From assembly GCF_041320705.1 (NCBI RefSeq), contig NZ_JBGGTQ010000005.1:310001-374000 (forward strand): a stretch of DNA of 64,000 nt. Reading direction: 5' to 3'. Origin of the DNA: Kineococcus mangrovi (GTDB taxonomy: Bacteria > Actinomycetota > Actinomycetes > Actinomycetales > Kineococcaceae). Positions 20,835-29,603 of the stretch are shown one piece after another (positions within the stretch are counted from its first letter, which is position 1; the number at the start of each line of letters is the position of its first letter). The notes beneath the pieces were generated by a model that made no database searches, was not told where the DNA came from, and worked only from the letters and a program-made list of their open reading frames with translations. The position numbers and the translations under genes are program-made.

Positions 20835-22409
20835 ATGACGGTGCGCCGCGTGGTGGGGATCGAGACGGAGTACGGGATCTCGGTGCCCGGCGACCCCGGG
20901 GCCAACCCGATGCTGCTGTCGGCGCAGGTCGTCAACGCCTACGCCACCGCCACTGCCGGCGGTCGGACCCGGCCGCGCTGGGACTACGAGGACGAGGCCC
21001 CGCTGCGCGACGCGCGCGGGTTCGAGGTGGACCGGGCCAGGGCCCACCCCTCCCAGCTCACCGACGCCCCGCGCCGGGCCACGCCGAACGCCTCGGACGT
21101 GGTGAGCGCGGAGACCGAGGACCCGACGATGGCCAACGTCATCCTCACCAACGGGGCCCGGTTCTACGTCGACCACGCCCACCCCGAGTACTCCTCCCCG
21201 GAGGTCCTCACCCCCCGCGACGCGGTGCGCTGGGACCGGGCGGGGGAGGCGATCCTGCTGGAGTCGCTGCGCCGCGTCGCGGCCACCCCCGGTCTGACGC
21301 CGGTGACGATCTACAAGAACAACACCGACGGCAAGGGCGCCTCCTACGGCACCCACGAGAACTACCTCATGAGCCGGTCCACCCCGTTCGGCGACGTCGT
21401 GCGCCACCTCACCCCGTTCTTCGTCTCCCGGCAGGTCTTCACCGGCGCCGGTCGCGTGGGCCTGGGGCAGGACTCGCGCGAGGCCGGTTTCCAGATCAGC
21501 CAGCGCGCCGACTTCTTCGAGGTCGAGGTGGGGCTGGAGACGACGATGAAGCGGCCCATCATCAACACCCGCGACGAACCGCACGCCACCGTGGACAAGT
21601 ACCGCCGCCTGCACGTCATCGTCGGGGACGCCACGATGTGCGAGGTCGCCACCTTGCTGAAGGTCGGCACCACCTCCCTGGTCCTGGCGATGCTGGAGGA
21701 CGGCTGGCTGGAGGGCGGCCCGGCGGGGGACCTGCTGCTGTCCGAACCGGTCCGGGCCCTGCACGAGGTCTCCCACGACCCGGGCCTGACCCACCTGGTC
21801 CGGCTGCGCGACGGGCGCCGGATGAGCGCCGTGCAGCTGCAGCGGGCCTACCTGGAGGCCGCGCATGCCTACGTCGCCGACCGCTACGGCGCCGACGTCG
21901 ACGCCGACACCGCCGAGGTCCTGACGCGCTGGGAGCAGGTGCTGGGCCGGCTGGAGACCGACGTGTTCTCCGCGGCCCGGGAGGTCGACTGGGTCGCCAA
22001 GCTGCGCCTGCTGGAGGGGTACCGCTCCCGCGACGGGCTGGACTGGGACAACGCCCGCCTGCAGGCGGTGGACCTGCAGTGGTCCGACGTGCGCCCGGAG
22101 AAGGGCCTGCACCGCAAGCTGGCGCAGCGGGGGCAGGTCGAGACGCTGCTGAGCGAGCAGGAGGTCGCCCACGCCGTGGACCACCCGCCGACGGACACCC
22201 GCGCCTACTTCCGCGGGGAGTGCCTGGCCCGCTACGGCGCCCGCGTGGCGGCCGCGAGCTGGGACTCGGTGATCTTCGACGTCGCCGGTCGCGGCGCGCT
22301 GCAGCGGGTGCCGACCCTGGAACCGCTGCGCGGGACCCGCGAGCACGTCGGGGCGCTGCTGGACCGCTGCGAGAGCGCCGAGGACCTCGTCGCCGCGCTC
22401 ACCGGCTGA
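20835..22409 (+). CDS. dop: Pup deamidase/depupylase Dop
   Basis: A 524-residue enzyme of the carboxylate-amine/glutamine-synthetase-like fold. It converts the C-terminal Gln of Pup to Glu and also removes Pup from conjugates. The opening GIETEYGIS supplies ATP/metal-binding Glu, and [13 protein letters not shown] contains the catalytic Asp113, equivalent to Asp95 of the M. tuberculosis enzyme. The segment around residues 40-85 is the mobile Dop loop absent from PafA and appears long here. Later signatures are [18 protein letters not shown] and [12 protein letters not shown], shared with PafA. It lies upstream of pup, which encodes its substrate. Confidence 0.98.
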   Translation: MTVRRVVGIETEYGISVPGDPGANPMLLSAQVVNAYATATAGGRTRPRWDYEDEAPLRDARGFEVDRARAHPSQLTDAPRRATPNASDVVSAETEDPTMANVILTNGARFYVDHAHPEYSSPEVLTPRDAVRWDRAGEAILLESLRRVAATPGLTPVTIYKNNTDGKGASYGTHENYLMSRSTPFGDVVRHLTPFFVSRQVFTGAGRVGLGQDSREAGFQISQRADFFEVEVGLETTMKRPIINTRDEPHATVDKYRRLHVIVGDATMCEVATLLKVGTTSLVLAMLEDGWLEGGPAGDLLLSEPVRALHEVSHDPGLTHLVRLRDGRRMSAVQLQRAYLEAAHAYVADRYGADVDADTAEVLTRWEQVLGRLETDVFSAAREVDWVAKLRLLEGYRSRDGLDWDNARLQAVDLQWSDVRPEKGLHRKLAQRGQVETLLSEQEVAHAVDHPPTDTRAYFRGECLARYGARVAAASWDSVIFDVAGRGALQRVPTLEPLRGTREHVGALLDRCESAEDLVAALTG

Positions 22410-22485
22410 CCCGTCGCCGGGTCGCGGTCCGGTGACGGCCCGGTGACGTGCGCCGCAGATCGGGCCACCGGCGGTGGTGCGGGGT

Positions 22486-22551
22486 TAGTGTCGTGGGCAG
22501 GTACCGGACCGGCTGGTCCGGTGGGGTCCGACACGTCAGGGGGAGCCAGCC
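22486..22551 (+). promoter_or_regulatory. pup promoter and structured 5' leader
   Basis: TAGTGT (22486-22491) is a probable -10 box. The predicted leader of about 55 nt contains a perfect 8-bp hairpin (22503-22510 with 22515-22522, loop GGCT) and a strong GGGGGAG Shine-Dalgarno site before the ATG at 22552. Confidence 0.45.
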
Positions 22552-22761
22552 ATGCCTGGACAGGAGCAGCAGCGCCCGAGCCGGCGCGAGGACGAGACCG
22601 AGGACGTCCCCGCGGTCCCGGCCCAGGGAGCGGGCCAGACGTCCGCCAAGAGCTCCGAGACCGACGCCGACGTCGACGCCCTGCTCGATGAGATCGACGA
22701 GGTCCTGGAGTCCAACTCCGAGGAGTTCGTGCGCGGCTTCGTGCAGAAGGGCGGCCAGTAG
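22552..22761 (+). CDS. pup: Prokaryotic ubiquitin-like protein Pup
   Basis: A 69-residue, highly acidic, mostly disordered tag protein. The C terminus is KGGQ, so it is made in the Gln form and must be deamidated by Dop before PafA can ligate it. The helix-forming middle (DVDALLDEIDEVLESNSEEF) is the part that pairs with the Mpa coiled coil. The N terminus (MPGQEQQRPSRRED) is the flexible threading end. It lies between dop and prcB, the canonical position. A GGGGGAG Shine-Dalgarno site implies strong translation. Confidence 0.98.
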   Translation: MPGQEQQRPSRREDETEDVPAVPAQGAGQTSAKSSETDADVDALLDEIDEVLESNSEEFVRGFVQKGGQ

Positions 22762-22788
22762 CCGCCCCGCACCCCGGCCACGGTCCGT

Positions 22789-22814
22789 CCCGGCGGGGTC
22801 ACGGCCCCGCCGGG
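22789..22814 (+). terminator. Hairpin terminator between pup and prcB
   Basis: A 10-bp GC-only stem (22789-22798 with 22805-22814), loop TCACGG. Its right arm ends directly at the prcB -10 box, so it lies where a -35 element would be. Confidence 0.6.
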
Positions 22815-22820
22815 TAGGGT
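22815..22820 (+). promoter_or_regulatory. -10 box TAGGGT of prcBA
   Basis: TAGGGT lies 7 nt before the prcB GTG and immediately after the pup terminator hairpin. Confidence 0.5.
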
Positions 22821-22827
22821 CGCTGGG

Positions 22828-23700
22828 GTGAACCACTCCAGCGACCAGTCGGGACGGTTGCCGGCCGCGTTCCTGCGGCCCGGGTCGTCGTCCTTCACCG
22901 AGTTCGTGCGCGAGTACTCGCCGGACGTCCTGCCCGCCGCCCGCACCCTGCCGGCCGGTGCGCTGCCCGGCGGCGGCCCCGGTGCGGGGCAGGCCCCGCA
23001 CGCCACGACGATCGTGGCGATCGTGTTCGCCGACGGGGTCGTCATGGCCGGGGACCGCCGCGCCACCGCGGGCCCGGTGATCGCCCAGCGCGACATCACC
23101 AAGGTGTTCCAGACCGACGAGCACTCCTGCGCCGGGATCGCCGGCGTCGCGGGCCTGGCCGTGGAGATGATCCGGCTGTTCCAGGTCGAGCTGGAGCACT
23201 TCGAGAAGCTCGAGGGGACGCTGATGTCCTTCGAGGGCAAGGCGAACCGCCTCTCCACCATGATCCGCGGGAACCTGGGCCTGGCCATGCAGGGCCTGGC
23301 CGTCGTCCCGCTGTTCGCCGGGTACGACCTGGACGCCGGCCGTGGCCGCATCGTCGGCTACGACGTCACCGGCGGGCGGTCGGAGGAGCACGACCACCAC
23401 ACCGTGGGGTCCGGCTCGGTCTTCGCCCGCGGCGCGCTGAAGAAGCTGTACCGGCCCGGCATGGACGAGGCGCAGACCGTGCGGGTCGCGCTGGAGGCCC
23501 TGTGGGACGCCGCCGACGACGACTCGGCCACCGGCGGCCCGGACCTGCTGCGCAAGATCTGGCCCGTCGTGGGCGTCGTCACCGCCGCCGGGTTCCGCAA
23601 GGTCCCCGACGCCGAGCTCGAACCCGTCGTCGAGGCCGTCGTGGCCGGTCGGCGCGGCAACCCCGGGGGCAACCCCGGCATCACGGGACAGGAGGCCTGA
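22828..23700 (+). CDS. prcB: 20S proteasome beta subunit PrcB
   Basis: A 290-residue N-terminal-nucleophile hydrolase and the catalytic ring of the core. Residues 1-59 are a Pro/Gly/Ala-rich propeptide. Cleavage before Thr60 (APHA, then TTIVAI) would expose the catalytic Thr. Asp and Lys of the active site follow ([16 protein letters not shown]). The C-terminal tail is Gly/Asn-rich. GTG at 22828 is preceded by TAGGGT at 7 nt. prcA begins 3 nt after the stop codon. Confidence 0.98.
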   Translation: MNHSSDQSGRLPAAFLRPGSSSFTEFVREYSPDVLPAARTLPAGALPGGGPGAGQAPHATTIVAIVFADGVVMAGDRRATAGPVIAQRDITKVFQTDEHSCAGIAGVAGLAVEMIRLFQVELEHFEKLEGTLMSFEGKANRLSTMIRGNLGLAMQGLAVVPLFAGYDLDAGRGRIVGYDVTGGRSEEHDHHTVGSGSVFARGALKKLYRPGMDEAQTVRVALEALWDAADDDSATGGPDLLRKIWPVVGVVTAAGFRKVPDAELEPVVEAVVAGRRGNPGGNPGITGQEA

Positions 23701-23703
23701 GCG

Positions 23704-24417
23704 ATGAGCGTCCCCTTCTACGTCTCGCCCGAGCAGTTGATGAAGGACAAGGCCGACTACGCGCGCAAGGGCATCGCGCGCGGGCGGGCCGTCGTCGTCG
23801 TCGCCTGCGCCGACGGCATCGTCTTCGCCTCCGAGAACGCCTCCCGGGCGCTGCACAAGATCTCCGAGATCTACGACCGCGTCGCCTTCGCCGCCGTCGG
23901 CAAGTACAACGAGTTCGAGAACCTGCGGGTGGCCGGCGTCCGGTACGCCGACGTGCGCGGGTACTCCTACGACCGCTCCGACGTCACCGCCCGCGGGCTG
24001 GCCAACGCCTACGCCCAGACCCTCGGGGCGATCTTCACCACCGAGTCCAAGCCCTACGAGGTCGAGATCGTCGTGGCCGAGGTGGGCCGGACCCCCGAGA
24101 CCGACCAGGTCTACCGCCTCACCTACGACGGGTCCGTGGCCGACGAGCACGGCTTCGTCGCCATGGGCGGGTCGGCCGAGCAGATCACCGCCAAGCTGCG
24201 CGAACGCTGGGCACCGGGGCTGTCCCTGTCCGCGGCGCTGCGCCTGGCCGTGGAGGCCCTCGGTTCGGACGCGGCCGCCGAGGCCGCGGGTCAGGGCCCG
24301 CGACCCATCGCCGCCGACCAGCTCGAGGTCGCCGTGCTGGACCGCACCCGCGAGCGCCGCACGTTCCGCCGGCTCACCGGACCGACCCTGGCGGGGTTGC
24401 TCGACCCCCAGGGGTAG
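23704..24417 (+). CDS. prcA: 20S proteasome alpha subunit PrcA
   Basis: A 237-residue subunit of the outer heptameric rings, which gate the core and bind Mpa. The family opening [27 protein letters not shown] is intact, including the N-terminal gate residues, and there is no N-terminal nucleophile propeptide. The middle segments [16 protein letters not shown] and [12 protein letters not shown] are typical. Only 3 nt separate it from prcB, so the two are made together. Confidence 0.98.
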   Translation: MSVPFYVSPEQLMKDKADYARKGIARGRAVVVVACADGIVFASENASRALHKISEIYDRVAFAAVGKYNEFENLRVAGVRYADVRGYSYDRSDVTARGLANAYAQTLGAIFTTESKPYEVEIVVAEVGRTPETDQVYRLTYDGSVADEHGFVAMGGSAEQITAKLRERWAPGLSLSAALRLAVEALGSDAAAEAAGQGPRPIAADQLEVAVLDRTRERRTFRRLTGPTLAGLLDPQG

Positions 24418-24474
24418 CCGGTGCCGCGGGGGTGGTCTCGCGCGTCTCGCTGCGCCGCACGGCGCCCGTGTGCC

Positions 24475-24480
24475 TAAGGT
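24475..24480 (+). promoter_or_regulatory. -10 box TAAGGT of pafA
   Basis: TAAGGT lies exactly 6 nt before the pafA ATG. Confidence 0.5.
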
Positions 24481-24486
24481 GGGGAG

Positions 24487-25848
24487 ATGGATCGCCGGAT
24501 CTTCGGGCTGGAGACGGAGTTCGGCGTCACCTGCGCCTTCGAGGGTCAGCGCAAGCTGTCCCCGGACGAGGTGGCGCGGTACCTGTTCCGCAAGGTCGTG
24601 TCGTGGGGCCGTTCGAGCAACGTGTTCCTCAAGAACGGGGCACGTCTGTACCTCGACGTGGGCTCGCACCCGGAGTACGCCTCGCCCGAGTGCGACGACG
24701 TGCGCCAGCTGGTCGTGCACGACCGCGCCGGTGAGCGGACCCTGGAGGGTCTGCTGACCGACGCCGAGCGGCGGCTGGAGGAGGAGGGGATCGCCGGGGA
24801 GGTGTTCCTCTTCAAGAACAACACCGACTCGGCGGGCAACTCCTACGGCTGCCACGAGAACTACCTGGTGTCCCGGCACGGGGAGTTCGGCCGGTTGTCC
24901 GACGTCCTCATCCCCTTCCTGGTCTCGCGTCAGCTCGTGGTGGGCGCGGGCAAGGTCGTGCAGACGCCGCGGGGTGCGGTGTACTCGCTGTCGCAGCGGG
25001 CCGACCACATCTGGGAGGGCGTCTCCTCCGCGACGACCCGCAGCCGGCCGATCATCAACACCCGGGACGAGCCGCACGCCGACGCCGAGCGGTACCGGCG
25101 CCTGCACGTCATCGTGGGCGACTCGAACATGTCCGAGACGACGACGATGCTCAAGCTCGGCGCCACCGACCTCGTCCTGCGGATGGTCGAGGAGGGGGTG
25201 CCGCTGCGGGAGATGACGATGGAGAACCCGATCCGGGCGATCCGGGAGATCTCCCACGACCCGACGGGCCGCAAGCCGGTGCGCCTGGCCAACGGCCGGG
25301 AGGCGTCCGCGCTGGAGATCCAGGGGGAGTACCTGGAGCGGGCCAAGGAATTCGTCGAGCACCGCGGGTTGCAGACCCCGACGGTGAAGCGGGTCCTGGA
25401 CCTGTGGGAGCGGGCGCTGCGGGCGGTGGAGACGCAGGACTTCTCCCTGGTGGACCGGGAGGTCGACTGGGTCATCAAGAAGAAGCTGCTGGACCGGTAC
25501 ATGGCCAAGCACGACCTGCCGCTGACGTCGGCGCGCATCGCGCGGCTGGACCTGGCCTACCACGACATCCACCGGGGCCGGGGGCTGCACTACCTGCTGG
25601 CCCAGCGGGGCATGGCCGAGCGGGTGTGCTCGGACATCGAGGTCTTCGAGGCGCTCAGCGTGCCGCCGCAGACGACGCGGGCCAAGCTGCGCGGGGACTT
25701 CGTGCGCGCCGCGCAGGACAAGCGCCGCGACTTCACGGTGGACTGGGTGCACCTGAAGCTCAACGACCAGGCCCAGCGGACGGTCCTGTGCAAGGACCCG
25801 TTCAAGGCTGTCGACGACAGGGTGGAACGGCTCATCGACAGCATGTGA
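24487..25848 (+). CDS. pafA: Pup-protein ligase PafA
   Basis: A 453-residue ligase that phosphorylates the C-terminal Glu of Pup and joins it to lysines of target proteins. It is a homologue of Dop without the Dop loop. GLETEFGV carries the metal/ATP Glu, and [15 protein letters not shown] carries the catalytic Asp57. [18 protein letters not shown] and [12 protein letters not shown] form the nucleotide and substrate site. The C-terminal ~70 residues are the small PafA/Dop domain. It lies directly downstream of prcA, unlike M. tuberculosis where pafA is several genes away. Confidence 0.98.
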   Translation: MDRRIFGLETEFGVTCAFEGQRKLSPDEVARYLFRKVVSWGRSSNVFLKNGARLYLDVGSHPEYASPECDDVRQLVVHDRAGERTLEGLLTDAERRLEEEGIAGEVFLFKNNTDSAGNSYGCHENYLVSRHGEFGRLSDVLIPFLVSRQLVVGAGKVVQTPRGAVYSLSQRADHIWEGVSSATTRSRPIINTRDEPHADAERYRRLHVIVGDSNMSETTTMLKLGATDLVLRMVEEGVPLREMTMENPIRAIREISHDPTGRKPVRLANGREASALEIQGEYLERAKEFVEHRGLQTPTVKRVLDLWERALRAVETQDFSLVDREVDWVIKKKLLDRYMAKHDLPLTSARIARLDLAYHDIHRGRGLHYLLAQRGMAERVCSDIEVFEALSVPPQTTRAKLRGDFVRAAQDKRRDFTVDWVHLKLNDQAQRTVLCKDPFKAVDDRVERLIDSM

Positions 25849-25880
25849 GGATCCATCGGCGGGCGCCCAGGCCGCGCGGT

Positions 25881-25886
25881 TACGCT
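25881..25886 (+). promoter_or_regulatory. -10 box TACGCT of the FKBP lipoprotein gene
   Basis: TACGCT lies about 35 nt before the chosen GTG, giving a short leader that contains the GAGG ribosome site. Confidence 0.4.
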
Positions 25887-25921
25887 GACCCGGTTCGACC
25901 CGTCGATGAGTGAGGACCTTC

Positions 25922-26914
25922 GTGCGCCGCCGTACCGCCCTGATGTCCGCGTCCGCCGCCTTGGCGATGTCCCTGCTGGGCGCGTGCGCGTCCGAGGGAG
26001 ACACCCCGACCCCGAGTGAGCAGACCTCGTCGGCGTCCGCGTCGGCCAACGCGATCGAGCCGGCGGTGACCGATGACACCCTGCCCGTGGACGTCACCGA
26101 GGGCGTGACCCCCGGGGTGAAGCCGACGGTGGTGTTCACCCCGCCCCTGACGGTGTCCGAGACCTCCCGCAAGGTCATCACCCAGGGCACCGGGCCCGAG
26201 GTGGGGGTGGACGACAAGGTCGTCTTCGACTACACCCTGTACGCCGGGTCCACGGGGGAGGAGCTGGACACCAGCTACGGCGGGACACCGGCCCGCTTCG
26301 AGCTGGCGAACATCACCAAGGGGCTGGCCCGCGGCTTCGTCGGCGCCCACGTCGGGGACCGCCTCGTCATCGCCATCGCCCCCGACGACGGCTTCGGCGA
26401 CGCGGTGCAGCAGTTCGAGAAGGAGAACGTCGACGCGTCCACGACGATCGTCGTCGTCGCCGACGTCGTCAAGGTCGTGCCGACCGCGGCGGAGGGGGCG
26501 CCGGTGACCCCGCCGGCCGGGCTGCCCACCGTCGTCACGAACGACCAGGGCGTGCCGACCGGCTTCGAGATCGCCGACCCGACCCCGCCGGCCGACCTGG
26601 TCGTGCAGCCCCTCATCGAGGGCACCGGCCCGGAGGTGACGGCGGGCATGAACCTGTCCGTGCAGTACCTGGGCGCCCGGTTGGCCGACGGTGAGGTCTT
26701 CGACCAGTCCTGGACGCGGGGTGAGCCCTTCTCCTTCGTCATCGGCCAGGGCAACGTCATCCCCGGGTGGGACGACGGGCTGGTGGGTCAGAAGATCGGC
26801 AGCCGCGTCGAGCTCGTGATCCCCGCCGAGCAGGCCTACGGCGAGGAGCCGAGCAACCCGAACGCCCCGGCCGGCGCCCTCGTCTTCGTCGTGGACATCC
26901 TCGACGGGTTCTGA
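25922..26914 (+). CDS. Exported lipoprotein with two FKBP-type prolyl isomerase domains
   Basis: A 330-residue peptidyl-prolyl isomerase. The N terminus MRRRTALMSASAALAMSLLGAC is a lipoprotein signal, with Cys22 as the lipid site. Two FKBP units follow: a degenerate one (about residues 75-180, with VVFDYTLY and ANITKGLARGFVGAHVGDRL) and a canonical one (about 200-330, with LSVQYLGARLADGEVFDQSW and VIPGWDDGLVGQKIG). It should fold proteins outside the membrane. GTG at 25922 was preferred to one at 25910 because GAGG sits 6 nt upstream. FKBP genes near pafA-pafBC are a known actinobacterial arrangement. Confidence 0.92.
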   Translation: MRRRTALMSASAALAMSLLGACASEGDTPTPSEQTSSASASANAIEPAVTDDTLPVDVTEGVTPGVKPTVVFTPPLTVSETSRKVITQGTGPEVGVDDKVVFDYTLYAGSTGEELDTSYGGTPARFELANITKGLARGFVGAHVGDRLVIAIAPDDGFGDAVQQFEKENVDASTTIVVVADVVKVVPTAAEGAPVTPPAGLPTVVTNDQGVPTGFEIADPTPPADLVVQPLIEGTGPEVTAGMNLSVQYLGARLADGEVFDQSWTRGEPFSFVIGQGNVIPGWDDGLVGQKIGSRVELVIPAEQAYGEEPSNPNAPAGALVFVVDILDGF

Positions 26915-26933
26915 GCCGAGTGCTGAGCCCGCA

Positions 26934-26966
26934 CGGGTCCGGTGGGGCCGGGAGCCACCGGACCCG
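26934..26966 (+). terminator. Hairpin terminator after the FKBP lipoprotein gene
   Basis: A 12-bp perfect stem (26934-26945 with 26955-26966), loop 9 nt. It ends 5 nt before the TAGGGT box of the next gene. Confidence 0.65.
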
Positions 26967-26971
26967 GTGGG

Positions 26972-26977
26972 TAGGGT
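26972..26977 (+). promoter_or_regulatory. -10 box TAGGGT of the cytoplasmic FKBP gene
   Basis: TAGGGT lies exactly 6 nt before the ATG at 26984. Confidence 0.5.
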
Positions 26978-26983
26978 CGGGGC

Positions 26984-27361
26984 ATGAGCGAACGCACCAA
27001 GCCCGAAGTGGACTTCCCCGAGGGCGAACCGCCCACCGACCTCGTCATCACCGACGAGATCGTCGGTGACGGGACCGAGGCGACGCCCGGCAAGACCGTC
27101 AGCGCGCACTACGTGGGCGTGGCGTTCAGCACCGGTGAGGAGTTCGACTCCTCCTGGAACCGCGGCCAGCCGCTGGACTTCCCCGTGGGGGCCGGCATGG
27201 TCATCCAGGGCTGGGACCAGGGCCTGCTGGGCATGAAGGTCGGTGGCCGGCGCAAGCTGGTCATCCCCCCGCACCTGGGCTACGGCGACCGCGGCGCCGG
27301 CGGCGCCATCAAGGGCGGGGAGACCCTGATCTTCGTCGTGGACCTCGTCGACGTGAAGTGA
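26984..27361 (+). CDS. FKBP-type peptidyl-prolyl cis-trans isomerase, cytoplasmic
   Basis: A 125-residue single-domain FKBP. The active-site pattern is complete: VSAHYVGVAFSTGEEFDSSW, the F-x-V-G-G/A-M-V-I-Q-G-W core, GLLGMKVGGRRKLVIPP, LGYGDRG and the closing TLIFVVDLVDVK. There is no signal peptide, so it acts on cytoplasmic proteins. It follows the exported FKBP gene but has its own promoter and terminator, so the two isomerases can be controlled separately. Confidence 0.96.
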   Translation: MSERTKPEVDFPEGEPPTDLVITDEIVGDGTEATPGKTVSAHYVGVAFSTGEEFDSSWNRGQPLDFPVGAGMVIQGWDQGLLGMKVGGRRKLVIPPHLGYGDRGAGGAIKGGETLIFVVDLVDVK

Positions 27362-27385
27362 GCTGACCTCCCGCACGACTGCGCA

Positions 27386-27420
27386 CGAGACCCCCCGGGC
27401 AGTCTGCCCGGGGGGTCTCG
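27386..27420. terminator. Strong bidirectional terminator
   Basis: A 16-bp perfect stem (27386-27401 with 27405-27420) with a 3-nt loop lies between the convergent FKBP and DUF3866 genes. Confidence 0.85.
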
Positions 27421-28515
27421 TCACGTCCGGGTCAGCAGCGCCGCGGCGTGCCGGCCGGCCGCGGCGGCGGCCACGAAGCTCGCCCGGTCGGCCTCCAGCC
27501 CCCGCCCCATCGTCGACAGCCGCACGGGGCTGGTCGCGAGCGCCTCCTCCAGCCCGGCCGCGGGGACCTCGACGTAGCGGTGCCGCCCGCACAGCGACCG
27601 CGCCTGCTCCCGCACGCCGTCGGCGAACGGGCCGGGGGTGTCGGGCACGGGCACGTCGGCGGGGGCCAGGGCGACCCGCCCGACGGCGGTCAGGGAGTGG
27701 TGGGAGATCCCGCGGTGCCGGGGCCGGGCGTCGGCCTCGGAGACCCGCAGGGCCGCCACGGGCCGCCCGCCCAGCACCGCGGCGGCGTTGAGCGCCTCCC
27801 CGGCGGCGACCCCGGAGAACCCCCAGCGCGAGCCGGTCCCGAGGTTGCCCGGCCCCTGCGCGACGACGACGACGTCGGCGCCGGTGACGAGGACGGCGGC
27901 CAGCAGGCCGGTGTGGACGGTGGCGGTCTCCAGGTCCCCGCCGAAGGCCTGGCCGGTGGTGACGCAGGCGGCGATCCACCCCGCCTCGCGCAGCCCGGAC
28001 ACGGCGCGGGAGAACGCGGCCGGCAGCGCGCCGCCGTCGGTCATGACGTACGCGACCCGCGCGCCGGGGGCGTCGGCGCGGATCCCGGCGACGACCGCGG
28101 GCAGCGCCGAGTGCAGGTCGGCCACCACGACGGGCGTGCCGGCCAGGTCGTCGGCGTCGGCGAGCAGGTCGTGGTGCGCGGACTCCTGGTCGTCGGCGCC
28201 CAGGACCATCGTCTGCAGCGGCGTGTACCGGGCCTTGACGAGGTGCCCGGGTCCCGGCGGCGGGTCCTCGGGCAGGGCGTCAGGCAGCGCGACGACGAGC
28301 GCGTAGCCGCCGGTGCCCAGGCCCCGGGCCAGCGCCGAGACGTTGAGCAGGACCCGGTCCCCGGGCCGGGGGGTGCCGACGAGGTCGGGGTGGGCCAGGG
28401 CCTTGACCCCGGTGCCGGCCTCGGGGCCGGAGGTGAGGGTGGCGTGCAGCTCCACCGAGCCCGCCCACGTCGCCCCGAGCCGATCGACCGTTGCAGAACG
28501 CCACCTGATCGTCAC
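27421..28515 (-). CDS. DUF3866-family protein
   Basis: A 364-residue protein of the actinobacterial DUF3866 family. It has an N-terminal OB-like segment with RPGDRVLLNVSAL, followed by a two-lobed alpha/beta part with VVVADLHSALP, RVAYVMTDGGALP and VVVAQGPGNLGTG. ISHHSLTAVGR and KARYTPLQTMVLG are also typical. No biochemical role is established. The GTG at 28515 is 6 nt after a TACGCT box. It is divergently transcribed from pafB across only 56 bp. Confidence 0.88.
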   Translation of the reverse strand: MTIRWRSATVDRLGATWAGSVELHATLTSGPEAGTGVKALAHPDLVGTPRPGDRVLLNVSALARGLGTGGYALVVALPDALPEDPPPGPGHLVKARYTPLQTMVLGADDQESAHHDLLADADDLAGTPVVVADLHSALPAVVAGIRADAPGARVAYVMTDGGALPAAFSRAVSGLREAGWIAACVTTGQAFGGDLETATVHTGLLAAVLVTGADVVVVAQGPGNLGTGSRWGFSGVAAGEALNAAAVLGGRPVAALRVSEADARPRHRGISHHSLTAVGRVALAPADVPVPDTPGPFADGVREQARSLCGRHRYVEVPAAGLEEALATSPVRLSTMGRGLEADRASFVAAAAAGRHAAALLTRT

Positions 28516-28521
28516 TTTCCG

Positions 28522-28527
28522 AGCGTA
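28522..28527 (-). promoter_or_regulatory. -10 box TACGCT of the DUF3866 gene
   Basis: TACGCT on the minus strand lies exactly 6 nt before the GTG at 28515. Confidence 0.5.
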
Positions 28528-28555
28528 CGCAGGCTGCGCGCGGCCCGCGTTCCGG

Positions 28556-28561
28556 TAGCGT
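28556..28561 (+). promoter_or_regulatory. -10 box TAGCGT of pafBC
   Basis: TAGCGT lies 10 nt before the pafB ATG, so at most a few untranslated bases would precede it. Confidence 0.4.
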
Positions 28562-28571
28562 CCACCGCACC

Positions 28572-29603
28572 ATGACCAGTACCCCCGCTGCGAGTCGTGC
28601 CGCCGGACCCGCCCCCGGCGGGGCCGCCGCCGCGGCTCGGGGTGCCCGCCGGACCGAGCGGCTGCTCAACCTCGTCATCGCGTTGTCGGCGACCCGGCGC
28701 TGGCTGACGAAGGAGCAGATCCGCACCGCCGTCCCGCAGTACGCCGACTGCGCCACGACCGCCGCCTTCGAGCGCATGTTCGAGCGCGACAAGGAGGACC
28801 TGCGCGAGCTGGGCGTCCCGCTGGAGACCGGCGGGCAGGACCCCTTCTTCGAGGACGAGGCCGGGTACCGCATCGACCGGGAGGCCTACGCGCTGCCCGA
28901 GATCCGCTTCACCCCCGCCGAGCTGGCGGTCCTGTCCCTGGCCAGCCGCGTCTGGCAGCAGGCGAGCCTGGCGGGACCGGCCACCCGCGCTCTCGTGAAG
29001 CTGCGCAGCCTGGGCGTGGAACCGGACGAGAGCTCCCTCATCGGCGTCGAACCGCGCGTGCGGACGGCCGAACCGGCCTTCGACCCCCTCTACGCCGCCA
29101 CCCGCGACCGCACCCCCGTGCAGTTCACCTACCGCCGCGCCGGCGGCGAACCGGCCGTCCGGCACGTGCAGCCGTGGGCCATCGTGTCCTGGCACGGGCG
29201 CTGGTACCTCGTCGGGCACGACCGGGACCGGCAGGCCACCCGCGTGTTCCGCCTCTCCCGCGTCGCCTCGGCGGTCAAGCGGATCGGCCGTCCCGGCTCC
29301 TACGAGGTGCCCGAGGGCATCGACCCGCGCGAGGTCGTCGGCCGCAGCGTCGGGCCCGTCCAGACCCGCCAGGCGCGCCTGCTCGTGCGGACCGGGGCCG
29401 GGCTCGCCGTGCGCCGGCGGGCCCGGTCGGTGCAGGCCCGCGCGGAGGGGGACGACGACCTGGTCGTGCTCGACGTCAGCGACGTGGAGATGGCCGCCGA
29501 CGAGCTGGCCGCCTACGGCGCCGACGTCCTCGTCCTGGAGCCCGAGGACCTGCGCGAGGCCGTCCTGCGCCGCCTGCGCGGCGCGGCGGGGGTGCGCCCG
29601 TGA
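28572..29603 (+). CDS. pafB: WYL-domain transcriptional regulator PafB
   Basis: A 343-residue regulator. PafB and PafC together activate the LexA-independent DNA-damage response in mycobacteria. An N-terminal winged helix (TERLLNLVIALSATRRWLTKEQIR) precedes the WYL domain (about residues 170-250; the usual WYL core is HGRWYLVGHD, with VFRLSRV after it) and a C-terminal WCX domain. The first ~27 residues are Ala/Gly-rich and unordered. The stop overlaps pafC as GTGA. Confidence 0.95.
   Translation: MTSTPAASRAAGPAPGGAAAAARGARRTERLLNLVIALSATRRWLTKEQIRTAVPQYADCATTAAFERMFERDKEDLRELGVPLETGGQDPFFEDEAGYRIDREAYALPEIRFTPAELAVLSLASRVWQQASLAGPATRALVKLRSLGVEPDESSLIGVEPRVRTAEPAFDPLYAATRDRTPVQFTYRRAGGEPAVRHVQPWAIVSWHGRWYLVGHDRDRQATRVFRLSRVASAVKRIGRPGSYEVPEGIDPREVVGRSVGPVQTRQARLLVRTGAGLAVRRRARSVQARAEGDDDLVVLDVSDVEMAADELAAYGADVLVLEPEDLREAVLRRLRGAAGVRP

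Noticed and set aside
22399-26217. A 1272-residue open frame on the minus strand opposite dop, pup, prcBA and pafA
   Set aside because: It is the antisense shadow of well-identified genes; in very GC-rich DNA such frames stay open, and its composition (Arg, Gly, His, Asp runs) has no domains.
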